This document shows, piece by piece, positions 29,421 to 38,546 of a stretch of 64,000 nt of DNA (position 1 is its first letter; the number at the start of each line of letters is the position of its first letter). A program made the position numbers and the translations under genes. This DNA comes from Agrobacterium vitis (GTDB taxonomy: Bacteria > Pseudomonadota > Alphaproteobacteria > Rhizobiales > Rhizobiaceae). Where the stretch lies: contig NZ_JACXXJ020000005.1 in assembly GCF_014926405.1 (NCBI RefSeq), forward strand, positions 3,391,001-3,455,000, written 5' to 3'. Under the pieces are notes generated by a model, which did not search any database, was not told the DNA's origin, and saw nothing but the letters and a program-made list of their open reading frames with translations.

Positions 29421-30729
29421 GGAGGGGAGGGTTGTGGGAGGACATGACTTGGTTTCCGAAAAAGCACTGATTTCAAAAATCACCTGGCGGCTGATGCCGT
29501 TTCTGGGGCTTCTCTACCTGATTGCCTATATCGATCGGCAGAATGTCAGTTACGCCAAATTGCAAATGGTCGATGCGCTGGGCCTGAGCGAATATGCCTA
29601 TGGTTTGGGGGCTTCGCTGTTCTTTATCGGCTATTTTCTATTTGAAGTGCCGAGTAACCTGTTTCTTGAGCGGTTCGGCGCCAGCCGCTGGTTTGCCCGC
29701 ATTCTGGTGTCCTGGGGAGCGGTGACCATTGCGCTTGCCTATACCCAGAACGCGACGATGTTCTACATCCTGCGCTTTCTGCTGGGCGTCTGCGAGGCGG
29801 GGTTCTTTCCGGGCGTGCTCTATCTGCTGACGCTGTGGTTCCCAAGGGATTATCGCGGCCGGATGGTTGGCCTGTTCATGATTTTCAGCGCCCTTGCCAA
29901 TGCTATTGGTGCGCCCTTGGGCGGCGTGTTGCTCGATCTCGATGGGTTCCTGGGCTATCAGGGTTGGGAGTGGGTGTTTCTGGCGACCGGTATTCCCGCG
30001 GTTCTGGCCGGTATCGTCACCTTGTTCTATCTTGCCGATACGCCGGCCAAGGCGCATTTTCTGACGGATGCTGAAAAAGCCTGGCTTCAGGCAAGGCTTG
30101 ATGCCGAAAATACCGGAATGGACGCCAATGCCGACAATGGCTTCAAGGCATTGATCAATCCGCGCGTGTTGCTGATGTCGCTCTGCTATGTCGGCTTTCC
30201 GCTGGCCGCCTACGGTTTGAGCTATTGGCTGCCGACCATCGTCAAAGGGTTTGGCGTGTCCAATACGGTGAATGGCCTGATCAACATCATCCCCTGGGTT
30301 GCTGTTGCCATTGCGCTCTATATTGTGCCATCGGCGGCTGACCGGACGGAGAACAAGACGCCCTATATCGTCATCCCGGCCTTTGTCGGGGCTTTCAGTC
30401 TGGTGATGTCGGCAGTGCTGACAGACCAGGTGTTGCAATTTGCGTTTCTGTGCCTTGCCGCCGCCGGGATCTTCGCAGGCCAGCCGGTGTTCTGGAGCCT
30501 GCCGTCGCGCTTCCTGAAAGGCGCTGGCGCTGCGGCCGGTCTGGCCGCCATAAATTCGGTCGGCAATCTCGGCGGTTTCGTTGCCCAGAATGTCGTGCCA
30601 TTGATCCGTGACCAAACGGGCAGCACGATTGCTCCGATGTTCTTTCTGGCAGCCTGCCTCGCCATTGCTGGCGTGCTGGTCATTATCATTGGTAGGGTGA
30701 TGGGACATAAGCCGATACGGGCGACCTGA
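29416..30729 (+). CDS. MFS transporter, anion:cation symporter (ACS) type
   Basis: The protein of about 437 residues has 12 predicted membrane segments and the ACS-type openings ISKITWRLMPFLGLLYLIAY-IDR and YAKLQMVDALGLSEYAYGLG. FLFEVPSNLFLERFGASRWFARI and PVFWSLPSRFLKGAGAAAGLA are further family marks. ACS members take up organic acids such as tartrate, phthalate or galactarate-like acids; the substrate here is open. The start is uncertain. ATG 29416 lies in a repeat, GTG 29434 has GGAGGGG upstream, and TTG 29449 has GGGAGGA six bases upstream and may be the true start. Confidence 0.88.
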   Translation: MQEGRVVGGHDLVSEKALISKITWRLMPFLGLLYLIAYIDRQNVSYAKLQMVDALGLSEYAYGLGASLFFIGYFLFEVPSNLFLERFGASRWFARILVSWGAVTIALAYTQNATMFYILRFLLGVCEAGFFPGVLYLLTLWFPRDYRGRMVGLFMIFSALANAIGAPLGGVLLDLDGFLGYQGWEWVFLATGIPAVLAGIVTLFYLADTPAKAHFLTDAEKAWLQARLDAENTGMDANADNGFKALINPRVLLMSLCYVGFPLAAYGLSYWLPTIVKGFGVSNTVNGLINIIPWVAVAIALYIVPSAADRTENKTPYIVIPAFVGAFSLVMSAVLTDQVLQFAFLCLAAAGIFAGQPVFWSLPSRFLKGAGAAAGLAAINSVGNLGGFVAQNVVPLIRDQTGSTIAPMFFLAACLAIAGVLVIIIGRVMGHKPIRAT

Positions 30730-30914
30730 CGCAGCATTCCGGTGTCGCCATTCGGAGCGCGTTTGGCGACGCCAATTTGCTATAGGCACATTTTAAGAGC
30801 TTATAGGGAAGGGTTTAACGCAGTCGGTTTTGCAGCCCAAACCACGCAGCCGGACACGGAAAACAGCGATCTCCCTTTCGGGAAATCATATTCTTGAATT
30901 CATCTTTGGAAAAT

Positions 30915-30989
30915 TGGAGCGGGCGAAGGGATTCGAACCCTCGACCCCAACCTTGGCAAGGTTGTGCTCTACCCCTGAGCTACGCCCGC
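30915..30989 (-). tRNA. tRNA-Gly(GCC)
   Basis: The minus strand folds into a full cloverleaf. The acceptor is GCGGGCG/CGCCCGC with an encoded CCA end, the D-loop region is TAGCTCAGGGGTAGAGC, the anticodon stem-loop is ACCTTGCCAAGGT with anticodon GCC, and the T-arm is GAGGGTTCGAATCCCTT. Total length is 75 bases. Confidence 0.96.
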
Positions 30990-31291
30990 TCATTATCCAC
31001 CGGTCCGGGGTAGTACGCTGAACCGTGGGTCGCTGTGTTGCGGCGACGGGCGGTATATGGCCCAACTGCTTTTCGATTGCAACAGGGAAATGACGGCGGC
31101 TCCAAGATTTTTTCCAATCTCGGCCTAAGCTATTCTGCGGCAATGAAAATTTTGAACGTTTGATGAGAGGGCGCGATAAAGGTTTGTCGAGGGACATTTG
31201 GATATCCGAATGGCGCATAAAACAGTTGAAGGATATTGCCCGATATCGTTTAACACGCAGCGTCGCCGAGACTTTATTCTGAAGCAGGACC
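30990..31291. other. intergenic region upstream of tRNA-Gly and the YbaK gene
   Basis: This 302-base divergent spacer is AT-richer than its neighbours and must hold promoters in both directions. No convincing boxes, repeats or genes were found. Confidence 0.4.
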
Positions 31292-31804
31292 ATGATGATA
31301 GAGATTGTGCCGAAATCGCCCGCAGACCTGTTTGCATGTCTCGATAGCCTGGGTATCGAGCACCGGACAGTGTCACATCCGCCAGTCTTTACCGTGGCAG
31401 AATCGGTCTCCCTACGCGATGAGATCCCTGGCGGTCATACCAAGAACCTGTTCGTCAAGGACAAGAAGGATCAGTTCTTCCTGCTGGTGGTCGAGGAAAA
31501 CGCCATTGTCGATTTGAAGACCGTCCATACGCTGATCGGTGCAGCCAGCAAGGTTTCCTTTGGCAAACCGGAAAAGCTGATGGAGTATCTGGGGGTTGTC
31601 CCGGGATCGGTGACGGCGTTCGGCGCAATAAACGACACGGGCAACAAGGTGACATTCGTTCTTGATGCAGACCTGATGCAGCATGAGATCATCAATTGCC
31701 ATCCGCTGTCGAATGACGCTACAACCTCGATCGGTCTTGATGATCTGTTGCGCTTTCTGATGGCGACAGGACATGAAGCACTCGTCTTGAAAGTCACGGC
31801 TTGA
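31292..31804 (+). CDS. YbaK/ProX-type aminoacyl-tRNA deacylase
   Basis: The 170-residue protein belongs to the YbaK/prolyl-tRNA synthetase-associated domain family, whose ProXp-ala/PrdX members remove alanine mischarged on tRNA-Pro. Visible marks are RTVSHPPVFTVAES, GGHTKNLFVKDKK, VSFGKPEKLMEYLGV, PGSVTAFGAIND and HEIINCHPLSNDATTSI. The length suits a free-standing editing protein. Two adjacent ATGs (31292 and 31295) can serve as start. It is transcribed divergently from the tRNA-Gly gene, which may be chance. Confidence 0.88.
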   Translation: MMIEIVPKSPADLFACLDSLGIEHRTVSHPPVFTVAESVSLRDEIPGGHTKNLFVKDKKDQFFLLVVEENAIVDLKTVHTLIGAASKVSFGKPEKLMEYLGVVPGSVTAFGAINDTGNKVTFVLDADLMQHEIINCHPLSNDATTSIGLDDLLRFLMATGHEALVLKVTA

Positions 31805-31989
31805 GGCACGATTTAAACGCTTGCAGGGTTTATTGAAATCCAAGGAACCCTGTAAAGATCATGTGGCCGGGACAAGGGCTGCGATATCTGTTGCGGTATG
31901 AAACGGAACTTGCGGACGGTGGAAATAAGGCGGCACCTGGAATGCGTTTGCAAAACGCCCGGGCTGTCATGAACAGGCGGGAGATGGTG

Positions 31990-32988
<999 letters not shown>

Positions 32989-33165
32989 CGGGCTTGCAGG
33001 CAGAGAATGGGACGAGCCCTGTTCAAGGACTGAACCCTATACGTTCGGACGGGCGGAAGTTGTGTTCTGTGGCAGGCGCATCTTGAGATTTGCCGGGCGC
33101 ATGCCACATTATAAGGAATCAAAGAGCGACAGGGCATTGGCTCGGTGCTCTTTCAGGAGGTTGTA

Positions 33166-33840
33166 ATGCAGGTCGGCAATGCGCGATATCTGACGGCGGC
33201 TGATTTTCCGGAGACATTGCCGGTTTTTCCGCTGGCAGGAGCTCTTCTGCTGCCCGGTGGGCAATTGCCACTGAATATATTCGAGCCGCGCTATCTGGAA
33301 ATGTTCGATGCCGCGCTGCGCAGCAATCGGCTGATCGGCATGATTCAACCGGCATTGACCGAGCCCTATGAGATTGCTACCGGCATTCCGGCCCTCTGCA
33401 GCATGGGATGTATCGGTCGGATCACCTCTTTCGCCGAGACAGGCGATGGCCGCTATATTCTGTCGCTGGGTGGAATCTGCCGTTTCCGGCTGAGCGAAGA
33501 GCTGAAAACCACCCATCCATTCCGCACGGTGCGAATTTCGCCGTTCATGGCCGATCTGGCGGCTGAAGGCCAGGAAAACAGCGTGGATCGGGAACGGTTG
33601 CTCGCGGTGTTCCGAGCCTATCTCGATGCCAACAAGCTGGAAGCGGATTGGGAGAGCGTCCAGCGCGCCAGCAATCTGACCCTGGTCAATTCTTTGTCGA
33701 TGATGTCGCCTTTTACGCCTGCTGAAAAACAGGCCTTACTGGAGGCCACCGATCTGCATAGCCGCACAGAAACGCTGATTGCCATTACCGAAATTTATCT
33801 GGCACGCGGTTTCGGCGATGTGGAGCCGGTTTTACAGTAA
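33166..33840 (+). CDS. LON peptidase substrate-binding domain protein
   Basis: The 224-residue protein consists of the Lon N-terminal (LON substrate-binding) domain alone, without ATPase or protease. FPLAGALLLPGGQLPLNIFEPRYLEM, LCSMGCIGRI and the helical end with FTPAEKQALLEA are typical. The ATG at 33166 has a perfect AGGAGG site seven bases upstream, which decides the start against ATG 33145. It sits between the thioredoxin-TPR gene and a Trm112-like gene. The molecular role of such stand-alone proteins is not settled. Confidence 0.92.
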   Translation: MQVGNARYLTAADFPETLPVFPLAGALLLPGGQLPLNIFEPRYLEMFDAALRSNRLIGMIQPALTEPYEIATGIPALCSMGCIGRITSFAETGDGRYILSLGGICRFRLSEELKTTHPFRTVRISPFMADLAAEGQENSVDRERLLAVFRAYLDANKLEADWESVQRASNLTLVNSLSMMSPFTPAEKQALLEATDLHSRTETLIAITEIYLARGFGDVEPVLQ

Positions 33841-33873
33841 CGGTGAATGGGCAGAAGATGAAGGAGCGCAGCC

Positions 33874-34062
33874 ATGGACCAGCGGATGAACGGTGTCGAT
33901 CCGAAAATGCTGGAATTGCTTGTCTGCCCGCTGACCAATGGCCGCTTGACCCTTAACCGGGAAAACAACGAGTTGGTCTCGGAAAAGGCACGGCTTGCTT
34001 ACCCCATCCGCGATGGCATTCCGATCATGCTGGTCTCGGAAGCCCGCAAGATTGAAGACTGA
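33874..34062 (+). CDS. Trm112 family small protein
   Basis: The 62-residue protein shows the Trm112 pattern [16 protein letters not shown], followed by an acidic stretch and [17 protein letters not shown]. Bacterial members are short stand-alone domains; in yeast and archaea Trm112 activates methyltransferases. Only one cysteine of the usual zinc site is kept here. GAAGGAG lies before the ATG. It ends the short group with the thioredoxin-TPR and LON genes, and the next gene converges on it. Confidence 0.92.
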   Translation: MDQRMNGVDPKMLELLVCPLTNGRLTLNRENNELVSEKARLAYPIRDGIPIMLVSEARKIED

Positions 34063-34112
34063 AGGCGCTGTCGGGAGACCATTGACCCCGCCAGCGCCTG
34101 CCAGATCGTTTG

Positions 34113-35327
34113 TCAGATCGCCTGACCGGTCAGAAGTTTGGGGCCGCCCTTCACCGCTGTTCCTGCCGCCTCGGAAATGAAATAGCTTTTCAGTTTTGGC
34201 AGCCGTTCCACCAGGCCCAATCCGAAATCCCGAACGATTCTTACCGGCGTAATATCGTTGGAAAACAGCCGGTTCAGCACGTCGGTGGTAACGCCCATGC
34301 GGAATGTGTCGAAGCGGCGCCAGGTCTGGTAGCGTTCCAGAACGGTGATATCGCCGATATCGAGGCCGAGGCGATCGGCATCGACGATTGTTTCCGCCAG
34401 CGCCGCCACATCCTTGAAGCCAAGATTGAGACCCTGGCCGGAAATCGGATGAATACCATGGGCGGCATCCCCTGCCAGCGCCAGCCGTGGTCCGATGAAA
34501 GAGCGGGCCAGCGTCAGTCCCAGCGGAAAGGCCCGGCGGTCGCCGGTAGCGCGGATAGAGCCGAGTTTGTGGCCGAAACGGCGCTCCAGTTCGGTTTCGA
34601 ACATCAGATCGTCCTCGGCCACCAGCCGGTCCGCATCCTCGCTGCGCTCGGTCCAGACCAGCGATGAGCGATTGCCGGTCAAGGGCAGGATGGCAAAGGG
34701 TCCGGCGGGCAGGAAATGTTCCTCTGCCACCCCTTCATGCGGACGCTCATGTTCGACCGTGGTGACAATCCCGGACTGGCCATAGGCCCAGGTGACGGTC
34801 TTGATCCCCGCCATGTCCCTGACGCGCGAGCGCACGCCGTCACAGGCAACAACCAGACGGCAGTCAAGGGTTGTGCCATCGGAAAGCGCGACTTCGGCCT
34901 TATGGCCTTTCACGGAGAAGCCTGCGGCTTTCACGCCATGGCGGATGGAAATTCCCGCCACACCGGCAGCATCGAGAAGCGCGCCGACCATGGCGACATT
35001 GGGCACCATATAGGCGAAGGGCTTGCCCTCCTCGACTTCGCCGTCAAAGGTCAGGTAGACGGGCCGGACCGGATCGCTGGTGCGCGAATCGGTAACGATC
35101 ATCCGGTTGATTGGCTGGGACTGCGGCTCAATCGTGCTCCAGACGCCGAAAACCTCCAGCATTTTGGTGGCTGCCGCAATCACCGCCGAGGCCCGTGGGT
35201 CCTTGCGCCACTGGCCTTCGGGGGCTGCTTCGATTACCGTCACCTCCAGATGCGGCGCGGCGCGCTTGACGGCGAGCGCCGCCGAGAGACCGACATATCC
35301 GCCTCCGACTACAACCAGATCCGCCAT
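34113..35327 (-). CDS. FAD-dependent ubiquinone biosynthesis hydroxylase (UbiH/COQ6 family)
   Basis: The 404-residue flavoprotein monooxygenase hydroxylates the ring of a ubiquinone precursor. It starts at ATG 35327 (MADLVVVGGGYVGLSAAL), six bases after AGGGAG; ATG 35330 is too close. GGGYVGLSAAL is the dinucleotide fold, DGVRSRVRDMAG the middle DG motif, and LALAGDAAHGIHPISGQGLN the second FAD motif that defines the UbiH/UbiF/VisC group. Which ring carbon it acts on cannot be told from sequence alone, and alphaproteobacteria differ here. It is transcribed alone, divergent from tesB. Confidence 0.9.
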   Translation of the reverse strand: MADLVVVGGGYVGLSAALAVKRAAPHLEVTVIEAAPEGQWRKDPRASAVIAAATKMLEVFGVWSTIEPQSQPINRMIVTDSRTSDPVRPVYLTFDGEVEEGKPFAYMVPNVAMVGALLDAAGVAGISIRHGVKAAGFSVKGHKAEVALSDGTTLDCRLVVACDGVRSRVRDMAGIKTVTWAYGQSGIVTTVEHERPHEGVAEEHFLPAGPFAILPLTGNRSSLVWTERSEDADRLVAEDDLMFETELERRFGHKLGSIRATGDRRAFPLGLTLARSFIGPRLALAGDAAHGIHPISGQGLNLGFKDVAALAETIVDADRLGLDIGDITVLERYQTWRRFDTFRMGVTTDVLNRLFSNDITPVRIVRDFGLGLVERLPKLKSYFISEAAGTAVKGGPKLLTGQAI

Positions 35328-35413
35328 CATCTACTCCCTTACAGCTTGTATCGTGCTTCGGGTCTTATATAGATCAGTTGGACCCGACTTCCTACCGCCG
35401 GAGCTTTTCCAAA

Positions 35414-36298
35414 ATGCCGCAGACAGAAAATTCCGCCACACCGATGGAAAAACTGATCGAAACGCTGAACCTGGAGGCATTGGAAGTCAATTTGTTCCGA
35501 GGCACCAGCCCGCAGGTCGGATGGCAAAGGGTGTTCGGTGGCCAGGTCATCGCTCAGGCCTTGATGGCAGCCCAGCGCTGTGTCGATGATGAGCGGTATG
35601 TTCACTCCTTGCATGCCTATTTCTTGCGTCCCGGCGATCCGACGGTGCCAATCCTCTATCAGGTCGAGCGGACCCGTGACGGCGCCAGCTTTTCGACCCG
35701 TCGGGTCGTTGCCATCCAGCATGGCCAGATGATATTTTCGATGTCGGCCTCTTTCCAGCAAGAAGAAGAAGGCTTTTCCCACCAGCTCGTCATGCCGAAT
35801 GTGACCCCACCGGAAGGGTTGATGGGCGAGCGGGAATTTCGCGAAATGTTTCTGTCGCAAGCGCCCGCCCATATCCGGGCCTATTGGGCAAGAGAGCGGC
35901 CGGTGGAATTTCGCCCCACCTCCTTCCTGCATTATCTGACAAAGGACAAGCTGGAACCAAAGGCCGATATCTGGGTGCGTATGACCGGTGTTGTGCCGGA
36001 TGATCGCCGCTTGCAAGCCGCCGTGCTGGCCTATCTCTCGGACATGACGCTGCTGGATGTCGCGCTCTATGCCCACGGAGTGTCCGTCTTCGACCAGCGG
36101 ATCCAGGCCGCCAGCCTTGACCATGCGATGTGGTTTCACCAGCCCACCAAGCTGGATGACTGGCTGCTCTATTCCCAAGACAGCCCCAGCGCGTCGGGTG
36201 GCCGGGGAATGACCAGAGGCTCAATTTATACGCGGACAGGCCAGCTGGTTGTTTCCGTTGCCCAGGAGGGCTTGATTCGGAAAAAGGCAAATGATTAA
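35414..36298 (+). CDS. tesB: acyl-CoA thioesterase II
   Basis: TesB hydrolyses medium and long acyl-CoA. The double hot-dog protein starts MPQTENSATPMEKLIETL at 35414 and has 294 residues; a TTG at 35378 would add a poor leader. Visible blocks are VFGGQVIAQALMAAQR, VHSLHAYFLRPGDP, and FSTRRVVAIQHGQMIF. The C-terminal half carries LAYLSDMTLLDVAL, with the catalytic Asp, and SLDHAMWFHQP with RGSIYTRTGQLVVSVAQEGL. It is a single gene followed by the glnK promoter region. Confidence 0.93.
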   Translation: MPQTENSATPMEKLIETLNLEALEVNLFRGTSPQVGWQRVFGGQVIAQALMAAQRCVDDERYVHSLHAYFLRPGDPTVPILYQVERTRDGASFSTRRVVAIQHGQMIFSMSASFQQEEEGFSHQLVMPNVTPPEGLMGEREFREMFLSQAPAHIRAYWARERPVEFRPTSFLHYLTKDKLEPKADIWVRMTGVVPDDRRLQAAVLAYLSDMTLLDVALYAHGVSVFDQRIQAASLDHAMWFHQPTKLDDWLLYSQDSPSASGGRGMTRGSIYTRTGQLVVSVAQEGLIRKKAND

Positions 36299-36421
36299 AT
36301 TTTGTGCGATTTTTTGAATTTGCACAAAAAAAACCATGTTTTCGCCCATTCCTGTGCCTTTTTTTTTGGTGTTCTCCATTATAGTCTTTTTATTTCAATA
36401 GCTTACCGGTCTCCTGAAACT

Positions 36422-36437
36422 TGGCACACGGTTTGAA
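36422..36437 (+). promoter_or_regulatory. candidate sigma-54 promoter of glnK-amtB
   Basis: TGGCAC, five bases, then TTGAA fits the -24/-12 sigma-54 pattern TGGCAC-N5-TTGCA with one change. It lies 93 bases before the glnK start. glnK-amtB in related bacteria is switched on by NtrC and sigma-54 when nitrogen is short. I did not find a clear NtrC site. Confidence 0.6.
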
Positions 36438-36469
36438 TGTAGGATGACAGTCGCTGCCCCCTGTCGTAG

Positions 36470-36868
<399 letters not shown>

Positions 36869-36896
36869 GACCGGCCGTCAAGGGGAGTTCATATAC

Positions 36897-38255
36897 ATGT
36901 CGTTTTCCACATTCAAATCTCAAGCCTTGCGCCTCGGGGCTGCATCGGCGGCCTTGATGGCGCCAGCGATCGCCTTTGCGCAGGATGCAGCGCCAGCCGT
37001 TGCGGCGGCAGCTGCTCCGGTTCCCGACAAGGGCGATACCGCCTTCATGTTCCTGTCCACCATCCTCGTTCTGTTCATGGCCGTTCCCGGCCTTGGCCTG
37101 TTCTACGGCGGCCTGGTGCGCGCCAAGAACATGCTGTCCGTGCTGATGCAGTGCACCGTCATTGCCGCCATGGTGATGATCGTCTGGGTCATTTATGGTT
37201 ATTCCTTCGCCTTCGGCGGCGGAGAAAGCCCGTTCTTCGGCGGCTTTGCCAAGATGTTCCTGGCTGGCGTCGACACCACGACAACGGCTGCTACCTTTAG
37301 CAAGGGCGTCGTCATTCCTGAATATATCTTCATGCTGTTCCAGATGACCTTTGCGGCCATTACGCCTGCCCTGATCATCGGCGCCTTCGCGGAACGCATC
37401 AAGTTCTCGGCTGCGATCCTGTTCTGCCTGCTTTGGGTCACCTTCGTCTATTTCCCGGTCGCCCATATGGTCTGGGATGCCAAGGGCTATCTCTTCGGCC
37501 TCGGCGCCCTTGATTTTGCCGGCGGCACAGTCGTTCACATCAATGCCGGTGTTGCCGGTCTGGTCGGTGCGATCCTGGTCGGCAAGCGTACAGGCTATGG
37601 CAAGGACATGATGGCCCCGCATTCCATGACGCTCACCTATGTGGGTGCCGCCATGCTCTGGGTCGGCTGGTTCGGCTTCAATGCTGGCTCCAACCTCGAA
37701 GCCTCCGGTGGTGCGATGCTGGCCACCGTCAACACCTTTATTGCCACGGCTGCGGCTATCCTGTCCTGGTGCGTGGTTGAATCCTTCACCCGCGGCAAGG
37801 CCTCGATGCTGGGCGCTGCCTCCGGTATGATTGCTGGCCTCGTTGCCATCACGCCTGCCGCCGGTATCGTCGGCCCGATGGGCGCAATCGTCATGGGTGT
37901 GATCGTTTCGCCGCTCTGCTACTTCTTCGTCTCTGTCGTGAAGAACAAGTTCGGCTATGACGATACGGCTGACGTGTTCGGCGTCCACGGCATTGGCGGC
38001 ATGTTCGGCGCTATTTCCACCGGCATTTTCGCCAGCGCTTCGCTGGGTGGCGTCGGCTATGTCGGCGAACAGACGATGGGCGGCCAGGTCATGGTACAGC
38101 TTCAGGCCGTGGTCATCACGGTCCTGTGGACCGGTATCGGCTCTGCGATCCTCTACAAGATCGTTGATGTGATCGTTGGTCTGCGTGTGCCGGTTGAAGC
38201 CGAGCGCGAAGGTCTCGACCTCGCCTCTCACGGTGAAGCTGCTTATCACTCCTGA
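36897..38255 (+). CDS. amtB: ammonium transporter
   Basis: The 452-residue Amt protein starts at ATG 36897, with GGGGAG upstream. A cleavable signal peptide ends near AIAFAQ and about 11 membrane segments follow. Pore marks are present: FYGGLVRAKN, the twin histidines in FPVAHMVWD and VFGVHGIGG, and FNAGSNLEASGGA. The trimer in the inner membrane takes up ammonium and is gated by GlnK, encoded just before. Length is slightly above the usual 400-430 because of the long Ala-rich N-terminus. A terminator follows. Confidence 0.96.
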   Translation: MSFSTFKSQALRLGAASAALMAPAIAFAQDAAPAVAAAAAPVPDKGDTAFMFLSTILVLFMAVPGLGLFYGGLVRAKNMLSVLMQCTVIAAMVMIVWVIYGYSFAFGGGESPFFGGFAKMFLAGVDTTTTAATFSKGVVIPEYIFMLFQMTFAAITPALIIGAFAERIKFSAAILFCLLWVTFVYFPVAHMVWDAKGYLFGLGALDFAGGTVVHINAGVAGLVGAILVGKRTGYGKDMMAPHSMTLTYVGAAMLWVGWFGFNAGSNLEASGGAMLATVNTFIATAAAILSWCVVESFTRGKASMLGAASGMIAGLVAITPAAGIVGPMGAIVMGVIVSPLCYFFVSVVKNKFGYDDTADVFGVHGIGGMFGAISTGIFASASLGGVGYVGEQTMGGQVMVQLQAVVITVLWTGIGSAILYKIVDVIVGLRVPVEAEREGLDLASHGEAAYHS

Positions 38256-38310
38256 TCTCTGTCGCTCCCCATATGGGAGCCGATCAAGGTGTTTCGTTAC
38301 CAGAAAACCG

Positions 38311-38336
38311 ACCCGGGCCTCGTGCCCGGGTTTTTT
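38311..38336 (+). terminator. rho-independent terminator of glnK-amtB
   Basis: ACCCGGGC, the loop CTCGT, then GCCCGGGT and five further T, 56 bases after the amtB stop. Confidence 0.88.
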
Positions 38337-38546
38337 GATTCTGGAAAATCGCGCTCTATATACGATTATAGCGAAAGACTGGTTGCGCCACGTTGTGAGG
38401 CTGGCTTTCGCCCGGATGGGTTATCCATGGTTAAAGGAGCGTTAACCCGTGTTCTGGTAATCTCACTTTTCGCAAGCCGGTTCGGGTCCTGCCCGGCGTA
38501 TCCGGTTTCCAAGTTTTGTTGAAATTGCACTGGCAGGCGAACACCT

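Noticed and set aside
29638..30789. 383-codon open frame on the minus strand
   Set aside because: It is the antisense of the MFS transporter; charged, His/Gln-rich reading typical of shadows.
36299..36332. TTTTGTGC...GCACAAAA inverted repeat considered as an NtrC site
   Set aside because: The half-sites point the wrong way for NtrC (GCAC..GTGC expected) and the spacing is too long. It may be a weak stop for tesB.
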